A stretch of 64,000 nt of DNA, from positions 19,801,007 through 19,865,006 of the forward strand of contig CM039210.1 of NCBI GenBank assembly GCA_008360975.2, given 5' to 3'. This document shows, one piece after another, positions 9,928 to 21,510 of this stretch. Below the pieces are notes generated by a model. It worked only from the letters and a program-made list of their open reading frames with translations, was not told the origin of the DNA and searched no databases. Source of the DNA: Lichenostomus cassidix (lineage: Eukaryota > Chordata > Aves > Passeriformes > Meliphagidae). The first letter of the stretch is position 1; each line of letters opens with the position of its first letter. The position numbers and the translations under genes are program-made.

Positions 9928-10427
9928 NNNNNNNNNNNNNNNNNNNNNNNNNNNNNNNNNNNNNNNNNNNNNNNNNNNNNNNNNNNNNNNNNNNNNNNNN
10001 NNNNNNNNNNNNNNNNNNNNNNNNNNNNNNNNNNNNNNNNNNNNNNNNNNNNNNNNNNNNNNNNNNNNNNNNNNNNNNNNNNNNNNNNNNNNNNNNNNNN
10101 NNNNNNNNNNNNNNNNNNNNNNNNNNNNNNNNNNNNNNNNNNNNNNNNNNNNNNNNNNNNNNNNNNNNNNNNNNNNNNNNNNNNNNNNNNNNNNNNNNNN
10201 NNNNNNNNNNNNNNNNNNNNNNNNNNNNNNNNNNNNNNNNNNNNNNNNNNNNNNNNNNNNNNNNNNNNNNNNNNNNNNNNNNNNNNNNNNNNNNNNNNNN
10301 NNNNNNNNNNNNNNNNNNNNNNNNNNNNNNNNNNNNNNNNNNNNNNNNNNNNNNNNNNNNNNNNNNNNNNNNNNNNNNNNNNNNNNNNNNNNNNNNNNNN
10401 NNNNNNNNNNNNNNNNNNNNNNNNNNN
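9928..10427. other. Assembly gap of 500 N
   Basis: Exactly 500 N. It lies between the outer end of an ERVL-A LTR (7 bases missing) and the outer end of an ERV1-G LTR (3 bases missing). The round size suggests a placeholder, and open frames that span it are meaningless. Confidence 0.98.
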
Positions 10428-11077
10428 AGCACGGAATTGACTCCACAACTCAGATAGTTATGAAGTAGGTATGTGTTTATTCCAGCTGGGGTGCATGGGG
10501 GGTAGCCCCTCCAAAGGCATGCACACCCTCAGCAGCACTTCACTAGGTTTATATTAGGTTACAGATTACATATGCATAAAGTTAGACAAAGCCCCTATAC
10601 ATATTCATTATCTATCCCCGCTTCGTATTATAATGAGTTCAAAGTTCATTTAAATATGCCCGCGCAAGCGCAGTGTCCCAGATTAATTGTGGGCAAGGGT
10701 CCCAAATGATTGATTACTACATGATCCATACTCTTCATCACGATGAACTGTTCACCCTGTTCCCTTGCACATGCTCCCTTGGTTCTTGGTCCACGTCCAA
10801 GCCTGAGAGCCAACTTGTACTGGTCCTGGGGTCCAAGGGCGGGATGGTCGGTTACACTTGGTGGTTTCTCTCAATTATTTGGCTCTCTTCTCTCCATCCT
10901 CCCCAATACCAGGTAGGCACAAATTCATTAAGTGAATAATAAATGGATTGCAGCAGGCATATCTTAGTAAATCATTATCCAATCTCTGACTCTCTAAATC
11001 AGTTCAAAAATATTATTATTACTATTATCCAGCTTCTAGTTCTTTTACATTAGTAATTTCTATTTTACCCTAAATCA
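10428..11077 (-). repeat. ERV1-G 3' LTR
   Basis: On the plus strand it begins AGCACGGAATT (three bases lost to the gap) and ends CCCTAAATCA. It matches 26477-27128 over its full length. A polypurine tract (GAAAAGGGGGGAC on the minus strand) abuts it at 11078-11090. Confidence 0.85.
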
Positions 11078-11113
11078 GTCCCCCCTTTTCTATAAGATTA
11101 GTAAATTCTTTTA

Positions 11114-11650
11114 CTAGTAAGTGGAATCTTCTTCTAGCAAGCTTCTGCGATAAGTATCCCTCAATGCCTTACCATGTACATTCGATAAGGTAGTTAAAAT
11201 GGATAGCCTCTTTAACATCCTACAATTCCAAACAAATAGCAGAACAGATAACACAAGACTAATACCTACCAAAATTAATAAAACAATTATGGGGTGACAT
11301 AATGTATTAAGGATACCAGTTGCAGTAGGTGACCATCCAAAAAGCACATCCCACCAGTGGTGATCCGCATCCTGTCTTGCTCTTTGTAAGACTCTGCTTA
11401 TTTCCTCTGTATCATGGTGAATGGTTATTAAAATTTTCTTTCCACTTTTTTAATTCCTTTTAGGATGTTAATTAAGTCTTGGTGCTCTACCAATTGTCTT
11501 ACCAGCGTAAGGTTCATCCCAATAGGTGTTGATGATAAGTCATGATACATTGTGTAATTGGATTTTATCAACTGATGAGATACAACTGGTGCCAAATACA
11601 AAAAGTCACACCCAATGATCTTCACAAAATTACAAATAACATATGGGGTG
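11114..11650 (-). pseudogene. env: ERV1-G env remnant: TM C-terminus
   Basis: The minus strand encodes the end of a transmembrane Env subunit in two frames. 11625-11428 has the GCDF...SNYT part. 11347-11114 has a WSPTATGI segment followed by a membrane span and short tail. One frameshift separates them. It is homologous to the ERV-D Env at 49499-51029. The surface subunit and most of TM are missing; integrase sequence is joined directly to it near 11650, so one deletion removed the integrase C-terminus and most of env. Confidence 0.75.
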
Positions 11651-11654
11651 TGAA

Positions 11655-14047
11655 GCTCTCAGTCTATGCCCAAATGATGGCTAACTTGTTGTACCACCTT
11701 TGAAATGAAATGTGGTCCTCTGTCTGAGGACATTGTGGCTGGAACACCGAAGCGTGGTAGTATTTCTTGTAACAATACCTTGATTACCTCCCGGGCTTTG
11801 ACAGTTCTAGAGGGAAAGGCTTCTGGCCATCCTGAAATGGTATCTGTTAATACCAACAAGTACCGATACCCCCCTTTTCTTGGGAGTTCCGAAAAATCAA
11901 TTTGCCACTGCTGTCCAGGCCCATTCCCTTTCCCAATTTGGCCCAATTTTGGTTTGGGGATATTTTTAGGGCTAGTCTGGAGGCAAAGGTCACACTGTCG
12001 GATTACTTGTGCGATGGTAGCATATAAATTTCTGGCAATATTTCTTTCAATTAAATATTTGTGTAGGGCATCTATTCCCCAATATGTCTTTTGGTGTTTT
12101 GTTCTTACTAGTGCCCACACTAAATGAGAGGGAATGACCAACCTCCCCTGTTCAGTAATAGCCCAACCCTCTTCATTGTATGACTCATTCTGATCTTCGA
12201 TTAATTTTTTGTCCTCTTTGTTATAGGTTGGCTTACCTTCTAGGGAGATTTGGCCGTCTGGAATTAAAGCCCCTTCAGTTGTCACCTCACCTTTCGCTGC
12301 TTCTTTTGCCTCTCTGTCCGCCAGATCATTTCCTTCCTCCAATTCTGAGCTCACTTTCTGGTGTGCCTTAATGTGCATGATTGCTACTTTCTCGGGTAGC
12401 TGGACTGCTTCCAACAGCTGGGTTATCTCTTGTGCATGTTTGATGTTTTTTCCTTGTGAGTTCAACAGTCCCCTTTCCTTCCAAATGGCTCCGTGTGCAT
12501 GTACAACTCCAAATGCATACTTTGAGTCTGTATAAATGTTTATCTTTTTCCCTTTGGCTATTTCCAAAGCACGGGTTAAAGCAATTATTTCAGCTTTCTG
12601 GGCAGAAGTGTTTATTGGTAAGGGTCCAGATTCTATTACCTTTTTGCTGGTGGTGACTGCATACCCAGCATGTTGCTTTCCACTGATGATGTAGCTGCTT
12701 CCATCAGTAAACCAGGTCTCTGCATCATCCAAAGGTGTATCCTTCAGATCTGGACTGCTGGAGTATGTGGCTTCAATAGTTTCCAGGCAGTCGTGGTGCA
12801 CCTGCTCCCCGTTGTTTCCGCTGAGGAAAGAAGCTGGGTTGACAATGTTAGTGACCACTATTTCCACATCGTCCTGTTCCACCATGATGGCTTGGTATTT
12901 CAGAAACCTCTGTGGGGAAAGCCAGTGTCCGCCTTTCACTTCCAGCACTGCAGATACTGTATGGGACACTAGCACAGTCATTTTCTGGCCCAAGGTAAAC
13001 TTGCGTGCCTCTTGGATGTTTAGCACGACTGCCGTGACAGCCCTGGGGCACCCCAGCCCTCCTTTGGCTGTTGCGTCTAGTTGCTTAGACAGATAAGCAA
13101 CTGCCCGTTGATATGGGCCCAGGTCTTGTGCTAGTATTCCCAAGGCAATCCCCTGCTTCTCATGAGAAAACAGAAAAAACGGTTTACTCACATCTAGAAG
13201 TCCCAAAGCTGGAGCTGACATCAGGGCATTCTTCAGTTGTTTGAAGGCCCTCGTGGCCTCTTTCGTCCACTGAAGATCTCTGCTTTCCTTTTTGATGAGC
13301 TCATACAAAGGTTTTACAAGGACCCCATAACTAAGGATCCAAAGCCTGCACCATCCCGTCATCCCCAGGAAAGTCCGTAGCTCCTTTACAGTTCGGGGTT
13401 TCGGGGTTTGGCAAATGGCCTCTTTCCGGTCTTGTCCCAAAGTTCACTGCCCAGCACTGATTTCATAGCCCAAATAAATTACTTTTGGTTTTACTACTTG
13501 AGCTTTTGTCTTGGACACCCTGTACCCTTGGAGCCCCAAGAAATTTAGTAAACTTACTGTCCAAAGTACACAGGCTTCTTCTGTCCGGGTAGCTATTAAG
13601 ATGTCATCGGCGTATTGCAATAGCTTTCCCTTCTTCAGAGGGGGCTTCCCAGGATTCCAGGTATTTTGATAGTTGATCCCCGAATAGGGTGGGACTGTTC
13701 TTAAATCCTTGAGGCAGCACCGTCCAAGTGAGCTGAGTTTTGCGTCCGCTTTTGGGATTTTCCCATTCGAACGCGAATATTTTCTGGCTGGCCTCATGGA
13801 GAGGGAGGCAAAAGAAGGCATCTTTCAAATCTAAAACAGTAAACCAGGTTAGTTCAGGTGTTAGCTCAGTTAGTAGCATGTAGGGATTTGACACCACAGG
13901 ATAGAGGTCCTCAGTTATTTTGTTTACTGCCCTTAAATCTTGTACCACCCGATATGACCCATCAGGTTTGCGGACTGGTAAAATGGGGATGTTGAAATCA
14001 GATTTGCACTCTCTCAATAGTCCTAGCTGTAAAAAGTTTTCAATCAC
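11655..14047 (-). pseudogene. pol: ERV1-G RT, RNase H and integrase
   Basis: A gamma-like pol. RT palm is in 14047-13604 (VQDLRAVNK, TVLDLKDAFF, LPQGF). A frameshift near 13650 moves the frame to 13821-13444, which holds the catalytic motif as QYADD rather than the usual QYVDD. A TGA at 13441-13443 (probably from CGA) ends that frame. 13440-11659 continues with RT thumb, RNase H ([22 protein letters not shown]) and integrase (CDLC zinc part, [17 protein letters not shown]). Integrase stops before its catalytic Glu at the deletion junction with env. Confidence 0.85.
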
Positions 14048-14466
14048 TGAGCTAATTCCTTCCTTGTCTTCTTTCTTAAGGGGTATTGTTTAACCCGGAC
14101 TGGTTGTTTCCCTTCCTTCAACTTAATTTGTATCGGAGGTGCATTTTTAGCTCTTCTAGGTACGTTTGTTGCCCATACCCCAGGGAATACTTGATTCATA
14201 ATTTCTTCACTAATTTCTCCCTCAGCCTCTGTGGTTGTTAGCATTAAACTTAGTATTTCAACATATTGTTGATCATTTACCTCCAGAGTAATTTCCCCGT
14301 CTTTGAATGAAATGGTTGCTTGTAACTGTTCCAACAGATCTCTGCCCAAAAGGGCTTTTGGAGATCTGGGCATGTACAAAAACTTGTGAATACCCCATTG
14401 CTTTCCCAGTTTGTACTTTAAAGGTTTGCAAAAATATGCTTTTTCAGATTGACCAGTTGCCCCTTG
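14044..14466 (-). pseudogene. pol: ERV1-G protease C-terminus and RT start
   Basis: Minus-strand frame with ALLGRDLLEQL (protease C-terminal helix) followed by the linker and the VKQYPL start of RT. It is separated from the protease active site by the solo LTR at 14467-15001. Without that insert and one target copy the frame runs straight on. Confidence 0.8.
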
Positions 14467-15001
14467 TGATGCCTGATGGGTTTTTGTATTTTTTATTTTA
14501 CTTTTATACTCTCTTTATATATATCCTTTATATATAACCTTTTACCCTTCCCCGTTCCTGTACTTTTTACTCCCTGTATCTTAACCCTACATGTCTATCA
14601 CCCCAGTACCCCTTGCCCTGCTCAGAATCCTTTGGGAAGACGAAACAAACCCACAATCTCAAAAGCATGACGCACAGCCTTGAACAGGCCCCCCATCACT
14701 GAGACATGTGTTTTGTAAACTAAGTAGCAATCTTTTGGGGGGGGCAATTTTAATAAGGGGGCAATTACTTCATTTGTTAGACTTCTTATTGGAGACTTTG
14801 AGATAGGTATTCTAATCTAGGCTGTCCATAAATTGTATGCGGGGGATATCGTCCGGGCTTTTGGGCTTTTGGGCTTTTTGCTGGCCTTTGGGGCTTGCTT
14901 GTTCGTCGGTGCGCATCTGGGATCCTATTAAACCAAGGTAAAAACCCTATCCCATACTGTGTGTCTGCGTCTTAAAATTTTTCTAGCAATTTAAGGCATC
15001 A
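14467..15001 (+). repeat. Solo LTR, class I type, in ERV1-G protease
   Basis: 535 bases with 7-base inverted ends (TGATGCC / GGCATCA), flanked by a 4-base duplication CTTG (14463-14466 and 15002-15005). A 4-base duplication is typical of gammaretrovirus-like integration. ATTAAA and a TG-rich U5-like stretch near the right end suggest plus orientation. A G-run and repeated GGGCTTTT units lie at 14738-14905. Confidence 0.8.
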
Positions 15002-15005
15002 CTTG

Positions 15006-15104
15006 AACCATGATATAATCATCCCCCACCGGCATTAAAGCTTTATTTAAAACCGAATATGTTGCCCCCGTGTCCACCAAAAATTCTATTTCTTTTTCTT
15101 TTTC
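15006..15104 (-). pseudogene. pol: ERV1-G protease active-site fragment
   Basis: About 33 codons on the minus strand with LVDTGATYSVLN, the protease active site. It is cut on one side by the ERVK-H insertion (duplication CCCTAG at 15105-15110) and on the other by the solo LTR. Too short to stand as an ORF. Confidence 0.75.
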
Positions 15105-15110
15105 CCCTAG

Positions 15111-15464
15111 TGACATAAGGACGAGAGGGAACTCACGGCAGTCTCAATATGAGATATAAGCAAGCTCCATTTTATTTCACCAAACGAGAAACTTATATAC
15201 TGTTACAGATGTTACTAATTATAGCTACACACACACCTGCAGTCTGTTCTCACACATTCAGGGATCTTCCCGGTGACTCCCTTTTTCTTTCTCATAACAC
15301 TTCTGACTCCCTATTCTTTCCCATGACATTCTTCCCACAGAACATTCTCAGGTAAACAAGCCACTGTAGCTTGTTAGGATTTTACTGAGGCCTGAGTATG
15401 CTGAGGCTTTGTTCAGGCCTGTTTAGTTAGCATAAGTTTTGCTGGAAAACTGCGTTTTCCAACA
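15111..15464 (-). repeat. ERVK-H 3' LTR
   Basis: 354 bases; minus strand TGTTGGAAAACGC to TTATGTCA. Nearly identical to 24419-24773. A purine-rich GCGAAACGGGGGAAC tract abuts it on the inner side (15465-15480). Confidence 0.88.
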
Positions 15465-15562
15465 GTTCCCCCGTTTCGCTTGTGAGAACAGACGTTGTCT
15501 GTTATCAGATTAATTTGCTTTGCTATAAGTAATTCTTATTATTTAGAATTGTTATAAGTTTA

Positions 15563-16068
15563 TGTCCTAGGTTGCAATATTGATGTAGTTAAGTATTCTA
15601 TTACCACCAGCTGTGGGCCGTTAGCTGCTATCACCCACTCCGGATGACAGGCAATGGGCCATCCGTTAGCTATTATCACTTGCTAACGACCCACCCTGCA
15701 TGACAGGCAATGGGCCATCAGGGACCCACCGTGTGACTCATGGACTTATCCCATTGTGAGATGCTCTGCCGAGGAGGGAGGAGCCAGGTGTTCCCACCTG
15801 GATATAACCTGGCCCTGGAACTGCCTGAGCTAGCCCTGTCTACTGGGTTCCCAGAGGACGAGAGCTACCACTAGATCTTCAGCTGGAGACTAGACCTTCA
15901 CAGGATCACCGCTTCAACTAGACTACTTCAGTTGGACTGCTACTACCACCCTAACAGGGTGTTAGGTTGTATCTGACTTTGCCAGTGCTTTTCCTTGTAT
16001 TATTTCACTTATTTTTAATTTCAATCTTAACTTGTGATCTCCCACTGGTTTGTTTTCAAACCAATACA
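15563..16068 (+). repeat. ERVL-B copy a 5' LTR
   Basis: 506 bases, TGTCCTAGG to CCAATACA. A TATA-like GATATAA is at about 15802. It matches 20995-21505 except for 13 G/A differences and a 5-base insertion in the 3' copy. Confidence 0.9.
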
Positions 16069-16073
16069 TATTT

Positions 16074-16091
16074 TGGTGCCCAACGTGGGGC
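16074..16091 (+). other. Primer binding site, tRNA-Lys type, ERVL-B copy a
   Basis: TGGTGCCCAACGTGGGGC, 5 bases after the LTR, one mismatch to the tRNA-Lys1,2 complement. Confidence 0.75.
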
Positions 16092-16123
16092 ACGACCTGG
16101 GGAAACTCAGAAATCCTATCACC

Positions 16124-17776
16124 ATGATGTTCAGCTTATCTATATGGGTACTGTATCTCGCTCTCTATATTTTTCCTCAAATGGGATACTATCTGCCCGT
16201 CGTATTGCTCCTGTTGCGACCAGGGAATGGCATGAGAATTGCTCTATTGGTTTATTATGCCTATGGCATGGTTACCTGTGAGGCGATGAACACCATTCGT
16301 TATATATACTCGACTTTGTCTGCCTGGCCTAACCTGAGCTGCTTCGTCTGGGACCTCCTCAGCAATCGCACCCACCCTCTGGGGCTAGGAGGAGAGAGTG
16401 GTTTCTTCCAACATTTCAGGTCAGGCACAGCCGTCCTTGACAATATTGAGTTCTCCCTGGATGCTAAGGATGGCATAATCTTCCTGTTAGTTCTGTTTTC
16501 TTTTTTCTCTGCGACCAGCACCGTGTATCTCATGCTGAAGAACAGAACAATACTTTGTCTTCTTGAGGAGGAGAAACGAAGCAAATCAGCAGGCAAGAGG
16601 AAAAAAACCAAAGGAGCAGTCGACGTCTCAACACAGACCATCACCAAATCAGAACAGTTGAAGCCGGTAGCAGTTGCCCCCGTCCAGAAAAAGAAATCCA
16701 AGAGCAAATCAGTCCGCATAGCGACTGACGAGGATGCGGCAGGACCATCTCACCCAGCAGAAGAGACAGAGCCGGAGATCATCACTCGCTCTCTATCCCT
16801 GGGGGAGCTGCGTGACCTACGGAGGGAATTCACCCGGCAGGCAAACGAGTCCATCTTAACCTAGCTGCTCCGCATCTGGGATGCCGCCGCTAATGACACC
16901 ATTCTGGACGGAAGTGAGGCCAGGCAACTGGGATCCCTGTCTCAGGATGTGGTCATTGACCAGGGGATTGGGAAAACCCAGGAAACTCTCAGCCTCTGGC
17001 GGCGATTGCTGCTGAGTGTACGGGACAGATACCTGTGCAAAGAAGACCTCCAGATGCACCAAAGAAAATGGAACACCATAGAACAAGGTATCCGATGCCT
17101 GAGGGAATTGGCCGTGCTAGAGATCATTTTCTCAGACAACGAGAGATTCCCCAAGAGCCCAGATAACGTCCGGTGCACTTAACAAATGTGGCTAAGATTC
17201 GCGCGGCTCGGACCAGAGATATACTCTCGTTACCTGGCAACATTGCAGTGGAGGGAAGGCGAAGACCAGGTGGGCGTGTTAACAAACAAACTGAGAATTT
17301 ATGAGGACACTGTCACCGCTCCACTACGCACTCAGGTCGCATCAGTGGAAACAAACCTGGCCGAGCAAGTCCGGAGCTTGATTGAAGAGAGCCTCCAGAA
17401 ACTAAAGAAAGAGTTCAAAGAAAGATTTTTCCATGTCACACCGAAACCAACCCGAATCTCTGCCATCAGGAGCAGACGTCCCCCAGCCAGGGAAAGAAGA
17501 CAAACTCCACGACGTGACCTCTGGTTTTTCCTGCAGGAGCATGGGGAAGACATGAGAAAGTGGGATAGGAAACCCACCTCCTCCTTAGCAGCCCGGGTAC
17601 GTGAATTGAAAACAGAAACATCCACTTCAGGAGGCTCATCTAGGTACAACACTGCCCCAGTCTCTTGTGGACAGAATCCCCGGCAGAATGGAAAGGATAA
17701 TATGACTGATCCTCTTGAAGGAACCTCAGGAACACATTTACGGGAGAAGAGCACCACGCACCAAAAACAGGATTAG
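16124..17776 (+). pseudogene. gag: Membrane-Gag fusion, ERVL-B copy a, two stops
   Basis: One frame from ATG 16124 to the amber stop 17774-17776. The first 145 residues are a membrane module: hydrophobic spans near 2-32, 37-54 and 117-139, glycosylation sites NLS and NRT between the last two, then a Lys/Arg-rich linker. Gag proper follows, with the TRSLSLGELRDLRREF segment, a capsid-like helical region, a short coiled coil and the LWFFL/GEDM/KWD block. No zinc knuckle. Two premature stops: TAG 16862-16864 (TGG in copy b) and TAA 17180-17182. It continues in frame past the amber into protease. Confidence 0.8.
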
Positions 17777-17792
17777 AGGAACCCTGCCTCTA
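17774..17792 (+). promoter_or_regulatory. gag-pol amber codon in a hairpin, ERVL-B copy a
   Basis: TAGAGG-AACCCTG-CCTCTA: the stem is identical to ERVL-A while the loop differs. TAG is 17774-17776 and protease is in frame. Confidence 0.6.
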
Positions 17793-20700
17793 GCCAGGGA
17801 GAGGAAAGGGATAACCGGATCCATTGGACTGTGTGGATCCGATGGCCTGGCACGTCTGACCCACAAAGATACACGGCTTTAGTTGACACCGGCGCTCAGT
17901 GCACCCTGATGCCATCCAGGTATGTGGGGACCGAATCCATTTCTATTTCTGGGGTGACAGGAGGATCCCAGCAGCTGACTGTACTGGAAGCTGAAGTGAG
18001 TTTAACTGGGACTGAGTGGCAGAAACACCCCATTGTGACTGGTCCAGACGCCCCATGCATCCTCGGCATAGATTATCTCAGGAGTGGATATTTCAAAGAC
18101 CCAAAGGGACATCGCTGGGCTTTTGGGATAGCAGCCAAAGAGACGGAAGACATAAGACAACTGAATACCCTGCCTGGTCTCTCAGACAACCCATCTGCCG
18201 TAGGACTACTGAGAATTGAAGAAGAGCGGGTACCAATTGCTACAGCAACAGTGCATCGCCGGCAATACCGCACTGACAGAGACTCTGTGGCCCCCATCCA
18301 TAAGATGATTCGAGATCTGGAGAGCCAAGGGGTGGTCAGCAAGGCTCACTCACCCTTTAACAGCCCTATATGGCCGGTGCGTCAGTCCAGTGAAGAATGG
18401 AGACTGACGGTAGATTACCGTGGCCTGAATGAAGTCACACCACCACTGAGTGCTGCTGTACCGGACATGTTAGAACTTCAGTATAAGCTGGAATCCAAGG
18501 CAGCAAAGTGGTATGCGACCATTGACATTGCCAATGCATTTTTCTCCATTCCTCTGGCAGCAGAGTGCAGGCCTCAGTTTGCTTTCACCTGGAGAGGTGT
18601 GCAGTACACGTGGAACCGACTGCCCCAGGGGTGGAAGCACAGTCCCACCATCTGCCATGGACTGATCCAGGCTGCTCTGGAAAAGAGTGAGGCTCCAGAA
18701 CATCTGCAGTATATTGATGACATCATTGTGTGGGGGGACACAGCAACGGAATATTTGAGAAAAGAGAGAAAATCATCAGAATTCTCCTGGAAGCCGGTTT
18801 CGCCATCAAAAAGAGCAAAGTCAAGAGACCTGCCCGAGAGATCCAGTTCCTGGGAATAAAGTGGCAAGATGGACAGCGTCAGATTCCTTCTGAGGTCATC
18901 AATAAGATCATCGCAATGTCTCCACCAACCAACAAGAAGGAGACGCAAGCTTTCCTAGGCGCCATAGGCTTTTAGAGAATGCACATCCCTGAGTACAGCC
19001 AGATCGTGAGTCCTCTCTACCTCATAACCCGCAAGAAGAATGATTTCCACTGGGGCCCTGAACAGCAGCAAGCCTTCACCCAGATCAAACAGGAGATCGC
19101 TCATGCGGTAGCCCTTGAACCAGTCAGGACAAGACCAGAGGTAAAAAATGTGCTTTACTCTGCAGCCGAGAGCCATGGTCTGTCCTGGAGCCTTTGGCAG
19201 AAGGTGCCTGGTGAGACCCGAGGTCGACCACTGGGATTCTAGAGTCGAAGTTACAGAGGGTCTGAAGTCAACTACACTCCCACCGAGAAAGAAATCTTGG
19301 CAGCTTACGAAGGAGTCCAAGCCGCCTCAGAGGTGATCGGCACAGAAACACAACTTCTCCTTGCACCCCGACTGCCAGTGCTGGGGTGGATGTTCAAGGG
19401 AAGGGTTCCCTCTACCCACCATGCCACTGATGCCACATAAAGCAAATGGATTGCCCTCATCACGCAGCGCGCCCGTATTGGAAACCCGAATCGCCCTGGG
19501 ATTCTAGAAATTATAACAAACTAGCCTGAAGGTAAGACTTTTAAATTATCTTCAGAAGAAGCAGAGGAGCAAGTAGCACGTGCCGAAGAAGCACCCCCGT
19601 ATAACGAGCTGCCGGAGAGTGAAAGACGCTATGCCCTCTTCACCGATGGTTCCTGCCGAATTGTAGGTGCAGATCGAAAATAGAAAGCTGCAGTGTGGAG
19701 CCCCACACGACAAGCGGTACTGGCTACTGAGGGACAAGGTGAATCGAGTCAAGTCGCAGAGCTTAAAGCCATCCAACTGGCTTTGGATATTGCCGAACGA
19801 GAAAAATGACCAAGGCTCTATCTCTACACTGACTCCTGGATGGTAGCCAACGCGCTATGGGGATGGTTAGATCGCTGAAAAAAGGCTAACTGGCAGCGCA
19901 GAGGAAAACCCATCTGGGCCGCTGAGATTTGGCAGGACATCGCCGCCCGGGCAAAAAAGCTGACCGTGAAAGTTCGACACGTGGATACACATGTACCCAA
20001 GAGTCGAGCTAATAAAGAGCATCGTAACAACGAGCAGGTGGACCGAGCTGCCCAGGTAGAAGTGTCACAGGTGGATCTAGACTGGCAGCACAAAAAAAAA
20101 TTATTTCTAGCTCGTTAGGCCCATGATGCCTCTAGTCATCAAGGGAGAGATGCGACATACAGGTGGGCTCGTAACCGAGGGGTGGACTTGACCATGGACA
20201 ACATCTCACAGGTCATCCACAGCTGTGAGACTTGCGCTGCAATCAAACAGGCCAAGCGGGTGAAGCCTCTGTAGTACGGTAGACGATGGTCAAAGTACAA
20301 GTATGGGGAAGTATGGCAAGTTGACTACATCACACTTCCCCAAACCCGCCAAAGAAAGCGCTACGTGTTGACCATAGTGAAAGCAATCACGAGATGGTTA
20401 GAGACCTACCCTGTGCCTCATGCTACTGCCCGAAACACCATCTTGAGTCTAGAAAAGCAAGTCCTGTAGAGACATGATACCCCTGAAAAAATCGAGTCTG
20501 ACAATAGAACCCATTTCAAGAATGGCCTCATAAGCACCTGGGCTAGAGAACACAAAATTAAATGAATATACCACATCCCCTATCATGCACCAGATGCCGG
20601 GAAAGTTGAACGGTGTAACGGACTACTTAAGACAACTTTGAAAGCACTTGGCGGGAAAACCTTCAAAAATTGAAAACTAAACTTAGCAAAAGCCACCTAA

Positions 20701-20994
20701 ATGATTAACACAAGAAGTTCTATCAATCGAGCCGGTCCTGCCGAGTCCGAACCTTTGCACACAGTAGATAGAGACAAAGTCCCTGTAGTACACATAAGAA
20801 GTTTTTTAAGAAAGACTATTTGGATTAGTCCCACCTCAGGCAAAAACAAGCCCATCCGTGGGGTTGTTTTTGCCCAAAGACCTGGTTATACTTGGTGGGT
20901 GATGCAGGCAGATGAAGAAACCCGTTGTGTCCCACAAAGAAACCTTATCTTAAGTGAAAACTGTGTAGATAATAATAGAATAAGGAGTAAATAA
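17777..20994 (+). pseudogene. pol: Pro-pol of ERVL-B copy a, hypermutated
   Basis: Protease and RT are open to about 18745 (LVDTGAQCTL, TIDIANAFF, YIDDIIVW). A one-base loss near 18745-18760 then shifts the frame. From there stops accumulate, nearly all at Trp codons of sister copies: TAG 18973-18975, TAG 19240-19242, TAA 19438-19440, and further stops through RNase H and integrase (for example near 19681, 19808, 19878, 20116, 20272, 20468, 20563). Only the last 97 codons of integrase (20701-20994) are open again. Position-by-position comparison with 52046-53316 shows dense G-to-A change. Confidence 0.88.
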
Positions 20995-21505
20995 TGTCCT
21001 AAGTTGCAATATTGATGTAGTTAAGTATTCTATTACCACCAGCTGTGGGCCGTTAGCTGCTATCACCCACTCCGAATGACAGGCAATGAGCCATCCGTTA
21101 GCTATTATCACTTGCTAACGACCCACCCTGCATGACAGGCAATGAGCCATCAGAAACCCACCGTGTGACTCATAGACTTATCTCATCCCATTGTGAAATG
21201 CTCTGCCGAGGAGGGAGGAGCCAGGTGTTCCCACCTGGATATAACCTAACCCTGAAACTGCCTGAGCTAGCCCTGTCTACTGGGTTCCCAGAGGACGAGA
21301 GCTACCACTAGATCTTCAGCTAGAGACTAGACCTTCACAAGATCACCGCTTCAACTAGACTACTTCAGTTGGACTGCTACTACCACCCTAACAGGGTGTT
21401 AGGTTGTATCTGACTTTGCCAGTGCTTTTCCTTGTATTATTTCACTTATTTTTAATTTCAATCTTAACTTGTGATCTCCCACTGGTTTGTTTTCAAACCA
21501 ATACA
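20995..21505 (+). repeat. ERVL-B copy a 3' LTR
   Basis: 511 bases, TGTCCTAAG to CCAATACA, followed by duplication GTTTA. It carries A at 13 sites where the 5' LTR has G. The preceding tract AATAAGGAGTAAATA is the polypurine tract, itself showing G-to-A change relative to the GGGGTGG tract at 53306-53312. Confidence 0.9.
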
Positions 21506-21510
21506 GTTTA

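Larger units (their letters stand above)
15563..21505 (+). mobile_element. ERVL-B provirus copy a, complete but G-to-A mutated
   Basis: Full-length plus-strand provirus of 5943 bases with a 5-base duplication GTTTA (15558-15562, 21506-21510). Order: LTR, primer site, membrane-Gag, amber, pro-pol, LTR. No env. Many TGG codons have become TAG, TGA or TAA, mostly in the 3' half of pol. Confidence 0.92.

Noticed and set aside
9409..10468. Long frames across 9928-10427
   Set aside because: They consist mainly of N and have no meaning.
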